Made by a program: the position numbers and the translations under genes. This document shows, piece by piece, positions 1-8,584 of a DNA stretch of 64,000 nt (positions are counted from its first letter, which is position 1; each line of letters starts with the position of its first letter). The DNA comes from a bacterium (GTDB taxonomy: Bacteria > Armatimonadota > Abditibacteriia > Abditibacteriales > Abditibacteriaceae): assembly GCA_004172935.1 (NCBI GenBank), contig SDZD01000006.1, positions 124,001-188,000 of the forward strand, given 5' to 3'. The notes under the pieces were generated by a model. The model was not told where the DNA came from, made no database searches, and saw only the letters and a program-made list of their open reading frames with translations.

Positions 1-42
1 GGCAAAAGATGAGATTTCATGTGTCGATTGGAAATGTGGGGT

Positions 43-1920
43 TTAGCCAGCGGTGGGTGTCAGGCGGGCGACGTAGCCGCCGTTACCGCGCATATCGAAG
101 GTGAGGGTGTCTTTGCTCGACACGGTTTTTTGCGTGCGGTTCCAGCCCGCGTTGTTGGCAGGCAAGTCAGCCATTGTATCGGCGCGATAGGAGCCTTTGC
201 CCAGAAAATCGAGTTTGATGCGTAGTGGGCGATCTTCGTCGCCGTTGATGACACCGATGAACCACTCGTTGCCTTTGCGGCGCGCGAAGGCTGCCATGCG
301 GCTGACTTCGCTGTCGGGAAGCACGATGGTTTCGTCCCATGTGGAGGGAATGGATTTCAGGATGTCTACGCCGGGATGTTGCAGGTAGTTGTCGGGGCTA
401 CCACCATAGCAGAGGAACGGCGAAGTGTAGACGATGGCCTGTGCCAGTTCGTGCGTCCAGCTGGAGCCGTTCAAGCGGCCTGAGCGCCAATCGGTGGGGG
501 TGAAGTCGGCGTGGCCCTGAACATAGCGAGTGAAGGGGAGAGCGGTGTCGTGTGTGGCGGGCAGTTTGCCGCTTTCGCGCCCGAAAATAGCTTCGCGCGT
601 CATTTCGTTGGGCCATGTGCGCTCGCGTCCGCTGGGTTTGACGGCGCCGTGGAAGTCGATCATCAGTTGATATTTGGCGGCGTCGCGCAAGGTGTCGTCG
701 TACCACTGCACCCAGGTCGTGTTGGGACGCTGGGGGAAGTCGATTTTGAGTCCGACTAAGCCGACATCTTTGGCCTTCTGGAAGTAGGCGAGACGGTCAG
801 CGGGTCTGAACACTTCGTTGGAGTTGACCCATGCCCAAATTTTGACGTTATGGGTGGTGGCGTAATCGACCACGTCTTTAATGTTTTCCCACTGGCCTTT
901 GGCGCCAGATTTCCAGTCACGCCAGCCGTCGTCGATGAGGTAGTATTCGAATCCGAGTTTTTGCGTCCAATCGACCCACTGATTCTGGGCTTCGAGACGG
1001 GGGCGGCCTGTGACCATCCAGTGCCAGTTGCCGCGACCGGGTTTTATCCATGTGGCTCTTGCCAGTTCGGGGGTTGGCGGAGGGCACAGATTGCGGAGCA
1101 AGTCGCTGTTGACGAGGCCGTTGAGGTCGGGGGTGAGCATGGTGACACGCCACGGCGAGAGAATTTCGCCGTCGTTGTTCCAGCCGTCCCTATCTTTGTC
1201 GAAGATGGCAGAGACGGTCTGGTTGCCTGCGGCGCGCAGGGCCATGTCGCTGTATTTGACGGTGTTGGCCTCGCTGACGAAGGCGTAGCCGAGGCCACCG
1301 GGCAGTTTGGCGGTGAGGGGAGCGCCGATTACGGCATCGGGAGTCATGTGTTCGACGACCTGCTCCAAAAATGGGCGTTCGTAGTTGCTGGTATCGGCCT
1401 GATGCCAGACGACGCTGCCCATCGGCAATTTCCACGTGGTGGTTTCGCCGTTGATTTTGTGTTGGCCTTGAAGTGGGACGTGGTAGCGTATGGCGACGCC
1501 ATCATCGAAGGCGCGCACTTCTAACTGCCATTTGGTGGCGCCGCTTGTCACCGGGAAAATGGCTTCGCGGTAGGAGTTGGTCGCCGTGGTGTGGACGCCT
1601 GTGACCGGGTAGGTTTCTTTGAAGTCGCGCGTGGTGGCTTTGCCCAAAGTCGCGTTCAGTCCCAGATTCTGGTCGTCCACTGTGATGCCGAGCGAAGATG
1701 GTTCGATGGCGGTTTTGCCATTGAATGAGACGCTATAGGTGAGTGCGCCCAATGCCGATGGGGTAATGAGCGCTTTGACGCGGTTGTTGGGACTGGATAC
1801 CTGAAGTTCCTGAGCGAGTGCGCTGGAAACCAGTTGGCCTGAACTGGCGACGACGAGGGCCAGAGTCAGAATTTTGAAAGGTCGTTTGGCTGAAAGAATC
1901 ATGATTGATGGGCGCTGCAA
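43..1920 (-). CDS. Secreted GH97 family glycosidase
   Basis: Likely an exo-acting alpha-glycosidase (GH97 includes alpha-glucosidases and alpha-galactosidases) that acts outside the cytoplasm. The 625-residue product has a basic N-terminus and hydrophobic signal segment ending near LVSSALA (about residue 36), a GH97-type N-terminal beta-sandwich (IEPSSLGI, YRE..FPVTSG), then a (beta/alpha)8 barrel with YYLIDDGWRDW and GLKIDF (about residue 395) and a conserved NEMTREAIFGRE segment. The Asp in KIDF is at the place where retaining GH97 enzymes carry their nucleophile, which hints at a retaining rather than SusB-like inverting enzyme; this is inference. The ATG at 1902 is an alternative start. 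It lies downstream of, and in the same direction as, the pseudopilin gene at 2252-3049, with a hairpin between them. Confidence 0.9.
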   Translation of the reverse strand: MQRPSIMILSAKRPFKILTLALVVASSGQLVSSALAQELQVSSPNNRVKALITPSALGALTYSVSFNGKTAIEPSSLGITVDDQNLGLNATLGKATTRDFKETYPVTGVHTTATNSYREAIFPVTSGATKWQLEVRAFDDGVAIRYHVPLQGQHKINGETTTWKLPMGSVVWHQADTSNYERPFLEQVVEHMTPDAVIGAPLTAKLPGGLGYAFVSEANTVKYSDMALRAAGNQTVSAIFDKDRDGWNNDGEILSPWRVTMLTPDLNGLVNSDLLRNLCPPPTPELARATWIKPGRGNWHWMVTGRPRLEAQNQWVDWTQKLGFEYYLIDDGWRDWKSGAKGQWENIKDVVDYATTHNVKIWAWVNSNEVFRPADRLAYFQKAKDVGLVGLKIDFPQRPNTTWVQWYDDTLRDAAKYQLMIDFHGAVKPSGRERTWPNEMTREAIFGRESGKLPATHDTALPFTRYVQGHADFTPTDWRSGRLNGSSWTHELAQAIVYTSPFLCYGGSPDNYLQHPGVDILKSIPSTWDETIVLPDSEVSRMAAFARRKGNEWFIGVINGDEDRPLRIKLDFLGKGSYRADTMADLPANNAGWNRTQKTVSSKDTLTFDMRGNGGYVARLTPTAG

Positions 1921-2134
1921 GGTGCGGCGCTTCGATGTGTGGCGACGCGAAGGTTAGTTGGTCGCCTGAATTGGGACTGCAAGCCGTGAGGGGGATATAG
2001 AAGGCACGTGATTAAGACTGAGGTTTGACCATGCGGGCAGAGGCGAGTTGTTATCCGCGACTTAACTCTGGGAAAAGATTGGGATAAGTGAAAATGCCTC
2101 AATTGCTGCGTGGCTAAGGTGCCCCCACGCGCAA

Positions 2135-2186
2135 CACGAGCGTCGCCCCGGCCAGAGGAATTTCTCTGGTCAGGGTGGCGCTCGTG
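2135..2186 (-). terminator. Hairpin downstream of pseudopilin gene
   Basis: Arms CACGAGCG (2135-2142) and CGCTCGTG (2179-2186) enclose an inner CCAGAG/CTCTGG stem (2152-2157/2164-2169). It lies just past the pseudopilin stop, before GH97. There is no clear U-tract, so it may be a leaky terminator or an RNA-stability hairpin. The rest of 1921-2251 holds nothing else I recognise. Confidence 0.6.
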
Positions 2187-2251
2187 CTATTTCTACTTAA
2201 CGGATGTATGGCGATGAATTCGTATTTAGAGGAATCAAGTGGCCGAGAAAA

Positions 2252-3049
2252 TTAGGAGTTGAAGCGCCTGTCGATGGCGCCCATGATGTTGGTAGGGTTG
2301 GCCTGAGGGACATCGCAGTTGATGGAGTTGGCTCCGGTGAAGGCGGCGCAGTTGGTATCGCCGCTTCCGGCACCCCACTGGTTCACGGGGGTTGCTGTGC
2401 GGGTTGGGCGTTGCGCTTTGACGTGCCCGTCGCAGTACAGGGTGGCCATCATGCCGAGGTGAGGAGCGTAACCGCGATCCAATAGGTCGGGAGTCCAGCC
2501 CGGATTGAATTGGGTGGCGTCCCAATCTCTGTAGGAGCCATCAACGACGGCGATGCGTGTGGAGACTTCCTGAATTTGCGCGATGGGCATACCGTAGACA
2601 CCGGCTCCTGCTGCCGTCGAGTTGAGGTTGGCGTTAATCAGGTAGGAGCGCCCGATGGCGGGGTAGGGGGCGTTGGCAATGCCGGGAGTGCCCATGTCGG
2701 TGGGGTAGTTGGCACCACCCGCGATGTTGGAGGGGCAAATGAAGATTTGCACGCTTTTGACGTAGGGGTAAATCTTCTGGCGCCATGAGGCTTTGGCGGC
2801 GGAGCCGTCGTCGTTACGGAACTCGCCGTTGTAGTTTGTTGCGCCGGGGCAGGGGAAGCGTTCGTCGTAATCCTGGGTGTATTGCATAAGGCCCAATCCC
2901 AACTGCTTCATGTTGCTCATGCAAGAGGCTTTACGGGCATTTTCGCGGGCGCGGGCAAAAACTGGAAACAAAATGGCGGCTAGAATCGCGATGATGGCGA
3001 TCACTACCAGCAATTCTATAAGGGTAAAAGCAGACTTGCGAGTGTTCAT
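2252..3049 (-). CDS. DUF1559 pseudopilin-like protein
   Basis: 265 residues. A short basic leader (MNTRKSA) precedes [17 protein letters not shown], the class III (prepilin-type) processing site and N-terminal transmembrane helix, followed by [16 protein letters not shown] and the globular DUF1559 domain with [13 protein letters not shown] and, near the end, YCDGHVK. Family knowledge: such proteins are handled by a prepilin peptidase and assembled by type II secretion or type IV pilus machinery; the role of DUF1559 is not established. It diverges from the LacI gene at 3491 across an operator-rich region. The residue before the cleavage site is Ala, not the usual Gly. Confidence 0.88.
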   Translation of the reverse strand: MNTRKSAFTLIELLVVIAIIAILAAILFPVFARARENARKASCMSNMKQLGLGLMQYTQDYDERFPCPGATNYNGEFRNDDGSAAKASWRQKIYPYVKSVQIFICPSNIAGGANYPTDMGTPGIANAPYPAIGRSYLINANLNSTAAGAGVYGMPIAQIQEVSTRIAVVDGSYRDWDATQFNPGWTPDLLDRGYAPHLGMMATLYCDGHVKAQRPTRTATPVNQWGAGSGDTNCAAFTGANSINCDVPQANPTNIMGAIDRRFNS

Positions 3050-3097
3050 GATTGGTTTAAGGCCTCTTGCGGGAGGGAAATTATGGTGTGGCTACGG

Positions 3098-3163
3098 ATG
3101 CGAGCGTTAGCATCAAATGGAAAACGAGATGGCATTGAAGCCAATGCTAACGTTAGCATTGGC
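3098..3163. promoter_or_regulatory. Auxiliary operators O2 and O3
   Basis: O2 is a 24-bp perfect palindrome (3140-3163) with core ATGCTAACGTTAGCAT at 3144-3159. O3 (3098-3113, ATGCGAGCGTTAGCAT) keeps one perfect half-site. Centre spacings are 66 bp (O1-O2) and 46 bp (O2-O3), compatible with cooperative binding or looping. Confidence 0.7.
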
Positions 3164-3209
3164 GGCGATAGCATTGAAAAGCCAGTGATTTTCTATGGCT
3201 TATGGCGCA

Positions 3210-3258
3210 ATGCTAACGTTAGCATCAACAGTATGCCCACTGAGATGGGCCTTTAAAC
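3210..3258 (-). promoter_or_regulatory. Promoter and operator O1 of pseudopilin gene
   Basis: Read on the minus strand: -35 GTTTAAA (3258-3252), 16-nt spacer, -10 CATACT preceded by GGG (3235-3230), then the perfect 16-bp palindrome ATGCTAACGTTAGCAT (3210-3225) 4 bp downstream. A symmetric palindrome with central CG is typical of LacI-family operators. The adjacent LacI protein is the obvious candidate repressor. Confidence 0.75.
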
Positions 3259-3424
3259 ATCGGTGGAGAATAATTTTTTGCGACTTTGCTTTGAGGTGAC
3301 ATTCGTTTGGTGTGGAGGTTGACTTGGAAACCTTGTGTGCATCGTGGAAATGTTTTTGGGCGGGAGTTGACTTTGTGGTTTGACTGAGTAAAAGTGGCCT
3401 TTTAGAGAGGGCTTAAAATTCCGG

Positions 3425-3430
3425 TATAAT
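3425..3430 (+). promoter_or_regulatory. Putative -10 element of LacI gene
   Basis: TATAAT at 3425-3430 with TTTAGA at 3401-3406 (18-nt spacing) lies upstream of the LacI start at 3491. It is the only good sigma70-like -10 in this part of the intergenic region. Confidence 0.45.
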
Positions 3431-3490
3431 GCCCTGTTGATTTGTTGCATGGACAAGTGCATGTAATAAAGACACAAAGATCGATTCCCC

Positions 3491-4552
3491 ATGACACCAC
3501 CGAAGAGCAGTAGTCGCCGTAGAAATGGGGCTGCCGCGACTCTTCATGAGGTGGCGAAACTGGCGGGGGTTCATCCCATGACGGTATCGCGGGCGCTCAA
3601 GGGCAGTGATACCGTGGCCGAAGCGACACGCGAGAATATTTTGCGCGCGGCGAAAGAGCTGAATTACACGCCCAACCTCGCGGCCAGGGCGCTGGTGATG
3701 GGGCGTACTGAAACTATCGCTGTTGTCACCGGGCCAGTGAGCGAGCATTATTACGCCCAGTTGCTTTATTTGTTGGAAGGCGAACTGACGGCCAGCAACT
3801 ATAAGATGCTGTTTCTGCGTAGCCGCGACACCAATCACGATTTGTACTCGTTTGTGAATGCGAACTCGGTGGATGGGGTTATCGCCATCGACGCATTTTT
3901 CAATATTCATGATCTGGTGAAATCTCAAAAAGCATTCACTACCCCTTGCGTGTATGCGGGAGTTCCTGACCCTAGTTGGTTGGATTCGATTGATACCATC
4001 CACATGGATTTGAGTGTGGGAGTGCGAGAGGCGGTTGAGACGATGTTGGATTCTGGCTGTCGCCGTGTGGCTTATCTGGCATCTAATGAGGGGATGGGGA
4101 CGGCGAGCGAAGTACGCCCACTTGTGTATGACACGACAATAAGAGCGGCAGGGCTTCAGCCCGAAGTTATCAATGCCGACATTGGCAGCAATACCTCGGC
4201 TCATGAACGGGTTCGGAGTCGTTTAGTCGAGTACATCCAGAAGCATGGGCACCCCGATGGCTTGCTGTGTCAGAACGACGAAATGGCTATGGGGGCTTAC
4301 CGGGCTTTGTGCGATTTGAAACTTCGTATTCCCGAAGATGTGCAGTTGGTGGGGTGCGATGGACTGGCCTATATGGAGTGTTTTAATCCGGCGCTCAGCA
4401 CCATCGCCCAACCTGCTGAGCAGATGTGCGCGCTGGCCTGGAAATTTTTGCAGCAGCGCATGAACGACCCTCATGCTCCTCGTCAGCATGTTACTTTGAC
4501 GGCGCAGTTGAGAGGGCGCCCCTCATTGAAAGCCTTTAATGATCTGGTGTGA
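3491..4552 (+). CDS. LacI-family transcriptional regulator
   Basis: 353 residues. An N-terminal helix-turn-helix (TLHEVAKLAGVHPMTVSRALKG, about residues 18-40) and hinge (NYTPNLAARAL) lead into a periplasmic-binding-protein-like effector domain that ends with GCDGLAYMECF and LSTIAQP. It presumably represses the divergent pseudopilin gene, and perhaps GH97, until a sugar ligand binds. Recognition-helix residues at LacI positions 17, 18 and 22 are Pro, Met and Arg. It is closely similar in layout to the regulators at 18304, 22572, 55335 and 59410. Confidence 0.93.
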   Translation: MTPPKSSSRRRNGAAATLHEVAKLAGVHPMTVSRALKGSDTVAEATRENILRAAKELNYTPNLAARALVMGRTETIAVVTGPVSEHYYAQLLYLLEGELTASNYKMLFLRSRDTNHDLYSFVNANSVDGVIAIDAFFNIHDLVKSQKAFTTPCVYAGVPDPSWLDSIDTIHMDLSVGVREAVETMLDSGCRRVAYLASNEGMGTASEVRPLVYDTTIRAAGLQPEVINADIGSNTSAHERVRSRLVEYIQKHGHPDGLLCQNDEMAMGAYRALCDLKLRIPEDVQLVGCDGLAYMECFNPALSTIAQPAEQMCALAWKFLQQRMNDPHAPRQHVTLTAQLRGRPSLKAFNDLV

Positions 4553-4619
4553 GGGGCGGAAGGGGAGAGGAACAGCAGGTGCGCTTTGCGAACTAGAGTA
4601 CGAGGACATTGCGGGTGAA

Positions 4620-4648
4620 AGACGCGCCGAGGCACGTCTCTACGAGGG
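4620..4648. repeat. Dispersed intergenic repeat, copy 1
   Basis: A 29-nt unit beginning AGACGCGCCGAGGCACGTCT. It recurs at 8533-8561 with two differences. AGACG and CGTCT can pair. It lies between convergent gene ends. Confidence 0.6.
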
Positions 4649-4659
4649 CATTTTCCTGC

Positions 4660-7359
4660 TTATTTCTTGGTGTTAATTGTGGAGAGAAGGGTTTCGATGG
4701 CGGGCCAGGTGATGGCTAAGTCGCCGTCTTTGTTGGGATGGAGGCCGTCGGCGAGGTAGGCGTGGTAATTGTCGGAGTCGGTTTCCTTGAGGCGGAGCCA
4801 GTCGGCGTTGTGGTCGATGAGTGGCAGGGCGTGTTGGCGGGCGTAGGTGCGGTAGTTGTCGTTGAAGGCTTGAAGCTGGGGCCTATCCGTAAGGCTGCGG
4901 TTACCGTTGGGGGCATCCCAGGGAACGTCCATGACTTGAAGCACGATGGCGGCGCTACTGTTTTGGGCGCGTAGGGCTTTCACGATTTGGTCGAGGTTGC
5001 TGGCACCGCGCTCGATAGGCATATCGAATTTCTTGTGCGAGTCGTTGATGGAAAACTCGATGAAAGCGAGATCGGGTTTGTGGGCGAGAAGCTGGGTTTG
5101 CATTTGGGCCACACCCTCATCTGAATTTTTGCCGGACAGGCCGCTGTTGAAGCAAGTCACCTGACCGGGGAATTTCTGGTTGAGCCAGTTCTGCACGGCG
5201 GTTGTCCAGGCGCCGTTGCGCGTCAGGCTGGTGCCGTAGAACACGACGGTTTGCTTCTGGCCGTTTTGAAGGCGCCCGAAAAAGCCGCGTAGCGCCGCTT
5301 GCGAGTCGGTTTCGAGGTTGGTGATGGGCGCAGGCTGGGCTTGAGTGCCCCACTGCAAAACCTGTTTCTGGGCGTCGAGTTTTGCCCGTAGTTCGCTGTA
5401 GGCCACATCTTGCAGAGCGATGCCTTTATCAATGGCGATGGTGGCGGCGTCGGCTGACGACTGGCCCAAAATCATAAACACCGGCTCCATGCGAATTGAG
5501 CCGTAGGCGATGTGCGAAGCCGATAGGCAGACCGGAACCAACAGGTTCTCGCACTCGGCTTTTTTCGGGGTGATGGAGCGGTAGGAGATGGGGTAGGGCA
5601 GCACGCCTTTTTCCTGTACATCGCCCTCGTTCCACACACGACCATCGCGCACAAAGCGCTGTACGTTGTGCGAGTCCATTGTATAAGCGGCAAGTCCTAC
5701 CGCGTCAGGTACTACTTCTTGCGCGCGGCAATTGCTCTCGGTCATGACGTAGCCGCCGAGCATACGCCTTGCCTCGCGGACATAGAACTGGTGAGGCCAT
5801 CCGCCCGTTTCTTGAAACTCGTCTTTGGGCAAGCCCCACTGGCTCCAACGGGTGCGAATGGCTTCGGGAACGCTGGGATCGTTGCCCATGAACCACATCA
5901 GGCTCTTTTGATAGGTGACATGTTGCTGGAAGATGCGTTCGCGGGTGGCGTAGTCGGCTTCGGGGTAGTCGAAGTTGGCGCCGATGAAGTCGGTCGAAAT
6001 CGCGCCGTGGTTGTTTTTATCGACTTTTTGATAGGTCTTGAAGCCAAGTTCGCTGGGATAAGACTCCAATAGCAGGCGAACATGAAGACGGCGGAGCGCC
6101 TCGCCTGTCGGGTTTTGCGCGATCTGCTGGCGTGTTGCCGCGCTCATCTGAACTTTGGCGAAGAGTTCGGGGGTGTAAAAAAGCGGGCCAGCAATCTGGC
6201 CGTTTAACTCGCTGATGACGGCTTGCAGCAGTTCGGGCGAGGGGACTTGACCGTCGTAGGCGTTCAACTTCGTTTGTAGTGCGGGCGAAAACTTCTGCTT
6301 CAGATAAAGAGTGAAGGGGCCGCCCGCTTTTTTCAGCTTGGTGAGCAGATTTTTAGCGTCTTTGACATCGGCGACCTGAAGCGAGGTCGGAGTCGCGTTT
6401 TCGCCCGCAGCGAAGCTGTTGCGGATGGGGTCGAACTTGCGAAATACCTCGCTGGCGGGCCAGCCAGCTTTGAGATAGCGGCCCAGCAACACGAACTGTT
6501 TGGCATCGTATCCGGTGGGCTTCTCGAAGGGTATACGGTTGGCCGGGTCGTTGGTGAGGCAGAGTCGGAAGTTGTAGGCCTGAACTTTTTTGTCGCCCGT
6601 TCCGGTGGGGGGAATCGGTTCGGGATTGATGCCGGGAAGCAAACCGCTGGCGGGATTACCAGCGACAACATATGGGTCAACAGCCAAATCGAACTGGTGT
6701 AGTGGGTGGACCTGTATGCCGTTGTTTTTTTCGTTGTAAGTGGCGTTCGACTCGCGCCCAATGGTGTATTTGACGCCCGCTTTCGCCATCAAATCGCCTT
6801 CGTAGGAGCAATCGACGAACATTTTGGCGTTGACGGTAATGCCGCTTTCGAGGGTGATAGAGGCGATGCGCCCGCCCTCTTTCTGCACCGATTTCAGGAA
6901 TTGGCGGAAGTAGACCGGGGCTTTGGCTTCGGCGACCATTTCTTTGAACACCGTTTCGGCGACGTGTGGCTCGAATTTCCACTCTTCGGCGACGCCGTAC
7001 TTCTGGCCGATGCGACCATAAAACTCGCGTGAGATGCCACCAATCGCGGCTTTATTGCCGATGTCGGTTTCGCCCAATCCACCCGCGCTCAGGCCCCCCA
7101 GATGGTTGCTCGGCTCGATGATAATCGAGGTTTTTCCGTTGCGGCTGAGCTGAAGCGCGGTTGCTACGCCCGCCGAGTTACCCCCATAAATGCATACATC
7201 CGTTTGCAGGTTTTTGACGGCGGGCGTGGATTTATCGGGGTTGTAATATGTGGGAATACGAATGGGAAGTGGCTCCTGATTTTGTGCTTGTGCAACCCCA
7301 GCAACAGCGAGGGCACAAAAAGAAAGCATGACTTTAGAGATTGGAACTTGGACAGACAT
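4660..7359 (-). CDS. FAD-dependent oxidoreductase fused to SGNH esterase
   Basis: About 899 residues from the ATG at 7359; upstream in-frame starts at 7392 (ATG) and 7416 (TTG) are possible, and no clear ribosome-binding site decides. A signal segment (VMLSFCALAVAGVAQA) is followed by a FAD_oxidored-type domain (CIYGGNSAGVATALQLSRNGK, then HLGGLSAGG) to about residue 680. The C-terminal ~200 residues are an SGNH/GDSL hydrolase with all four blocks: Ser in GTSLT, Gly in SGLSGKNS, Asn in SINDSH, Asp/His in DGLHPN. The esterase half could deacylate a glycan; the substrate of the oxidoreductase half is unknown. It follows the pseudopilin gene at 7470-8288 on the same strand, beyond a terminator-like hairpin. 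Confidence 0.85.
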   Translation of the reverse strand: MSVQVPISKVMLSFCALAVAGVAQAQNQEPLPIRIPTYYNPDKSTPAVKNLQTDVCIYGGNSAGVATALQLSRNGKTSIIIEPSNHLGGLSAGGLGETDIGNKAAIGGISREFYGRIGQKYGVAEEWKFEPHVAETVFKEMVAEAKAPVYFRQFLKSVQKEGGRIASITLESGITVNAKMFVDCSYEGDLMAKAGVKYTIGRESNATYNEKNNGIQVHPLHQFDLAVDPYVVAGNPASGLLPGINPEPIPPTGTGDKKVQAYNFRLCLTNDPANRIPFEKPTGYDAKQFVLLGRYLKAGWPASEVFRKFDPIRNSFAAGENATPTSLQVADVKDAKNLLTKLKKAGGPFTLYLKQKFSPALQTKLNAYDGQVPSPELLQAVISELNGQIAGPLFYTPELFAKVQMSAATRQQIAQNPTGEALRRLHVRLLLESYPSELGFKTYQKVDKNNHGAISTDFIGANFDYPEADYATRERIFQQHVTYQKSLMWFMGNDPSVPEAIRTRWSQWGLPKDEFQETGGWPHQFYVREARRMLGGYVMTESNCRAQEVVPDAVGLAAYTMDSHNVQRFVRDGRVWNEGDVQEKGVLPYPISYRSITPKKAECENLLVPVCLSASHIAYGSIRMEPVFMILGQSSADAATIAIDKGIALQDVAYSELRAKLDAQKQVLQWGTQAQPAPITNLETDSQAALRGFFGRLQNGQKQTVVFYGTSLTRNGAWTTAVQNWLNQKFPGQVTCFNSGLSGKNSDEGVAQMQTQLLAHKPDLAFIEFSINDSHKKFDMPIERGASNLDQIVKALRAQNSSAAIVLQVMDVPWDAPNGNRSLTDRPQLQAFNDNYRTYARQHALPLIDHNADWLRLKETDSDNYHAYLADGLHPNKDGDLAITWPAIETLLSTINTKK

Positions 7360-7414
7360 ATTATAGGAGCAGTTCCGCTGAGAACTGAGCATCGGGGGAA
7401 GGATTAAGTACGAC

Positions 7415-7450
7415 AAAAGCCTCTGCGAACAGTGGGTGTTCGCAGAGGCT
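7415..7450 (-). terminator. Rho-independent terminator-like hairpin
   Basis: On the minus strand AGCCTCTGCGAACA (7450-7437) pairs with TGTTCGCAGAGGCT (7431-7418), followed by TTTTG. It lies between the pseudopilin stop and the FAD/SGNH gene. Confidence 0.8.
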
Positions 7451-7469
7451 ACCGAGCATTCAGATATTC

Positions 7470-8288
7470 TTAGCCATCGTTTTGAACGGTGAAGGCAGCG
7501 AGGGTGACACCGTCGGGGGCACGGCGAGCGGCCAAGTTTTCAAGTTTTTGCGACTTGACATGACCATCGGTATAGAGAACCACCGTTGTATCGAGGTGGC
7601 GTGCGATGAGGCGCTGCATATTGGGAATGCCGTTGCTGAGCGTGACGACGGTCGCGGGCTGGGCGGCACCTGGGCATGAGCTGCTGGGCGGGTTGGCTCC
7701 TGCGGGCAGGCAGGGCCAGCCGAACAGAACCGCGCTGGAGGTGATGGGGGTGACATCAGTTTTGAGACCATCCGTTGCCCATACAGTGCCCGCCGAATCT
7801 TCGATGGCCGCCAAATTGACGCCTTTGCCGAGGTCGCCGCTTGGGGCGCGCGGATAGGAGGTCTCCTGACGGTACATGGTGTTCACCGCGTAGCTGCCGA
7901 GGAAGTTGTTGCTCGCTGCCGTCAATTTGGTGTAGTAGACGTACTGGTTATTGGTGGCGCCATCGCTAGGGCAGGTGAATACCTGTTCGCTTTTCACATA
8001 GGGGAAGATGCTGTCGTTCCATTTCCATGAGGTGGTCGCATTCGAGACGTTGCTGGGGCCGTTGTACCATGCGGGGAGGGTTTCGTCGTAGTCCTGCGCG
8101 TATTGCATCAATCCCAGGCCGATTTGTTTAAGATTGGACTGGCACGAGGCGCGGCGCGCATTTTCGCGCGCCCTCGCGAAAACTGGAAACAGGATGGCAG
8201 CCAGAATAGCGATAATAGCAATAACTACTAATAATTCGATAAGAGTAAAGGCAAGGCGTTTTGAAGAATTAGGAATGAACAGGGACAT
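7470..8288 (-). CDS. DUF1559 pseudopilin-like protein
   Basis: 272 residues. Leader [13 protein letters not shown] is followed by the prepilin helix [17 protein letters not shown], then [39 protein letters not shown] and [10 protein letters not shown] near the C-terminus. Conserved Cys residues after the helix and in CPSD could form a disulfide. It lies downstream of the LacI gene at 8585-9661 on the same strand and has its own promoter with a palindromic operator. Confidence 0.88.
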   Translation of the reverse strand: MSLFIPNSSKRLAFTLIELLVVIAIIAILAAILFPVFARARENARRASCQSNLKQIGLGLMQYAQDYDETLPAWYNGPSNVSNATTSWKWNDSIFPYVKSEQVFTCPSDGATNNQYVYYTKLTAASNNFLGSYAVNTMYRQETSYPRAPSGDLGKGVNLAAIEDSAGTVWATDGLKTDVTPITSSAVLFGWPCLPAGANPPSSSCPGAAQPATVVTLSNGIPNMQRLIARHLDTTVVLYTDGHVKSQKLENLAARRAPDGVTLAAFTVQNDG

Positions 8289-8317
8289 TTTTTATGGAAA
8301 TACCGAAAAATTGAAGC

Positions 8318-8370
8318 TTGGTTTATCGATGAACCAAAATGATTATACCCTTTCGTGAGGGGTTTCTAAC
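8318..8370 (-). promoter_or_regulatory. Promoter and LacI-type operator of pseudopilin gene
   Basis: Minus strand: -35 GTTAGAA (8370-8364), 16-nt spacer, -10 GGG+TATAAT (8347-8342), then, 4 bp downstream, a 20-bp palindrome TTGGTTTATCGATGAACCAA (8318-8337) with one mismatched pair. Same layout as the other pseudopilin promoters here but a different operator, matching the divergent LacI protein upstream. Confidence 0.78.
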
Positions 8371-8532
8371 ACTCTCGTAAAAATAGATTTTTGAGGGGAT
8401 TCAGTTCAGGCGGTATAAAACCGCAACCAACGAAATCTGCCCTGACGATGTCGAGCATCCAACCATCGTCGACAGATAGCGCAAGTTAGTGCCACATATT
8501 TGGGTGAAAGTGGTGTCGAACTCGTATTTAGA

Positions 8533-8561
8533 AGACGCGCCAAGGCACGTCTCTACGGGGG
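8533..8561. repeat. Dispersed intergenic repeat, copy 2
   Basis: A 29-nt near-copy of 4620-4648 (two differences), beginning AGACGCGCCAAGGCACGTCT. It lies just downstream of the LacI stop. Confidence 0.6.
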
Positions 8562-8584
8562 GATGTTGCGTAACTCCTCTTTAG

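Noticed and set aside
3140..3163. 24-bp palindrome as a terminator
   Set aside because: Its core recurs exactly at 3210-3225, one base or more from a promoter, which fits an operator; no T-run follows.
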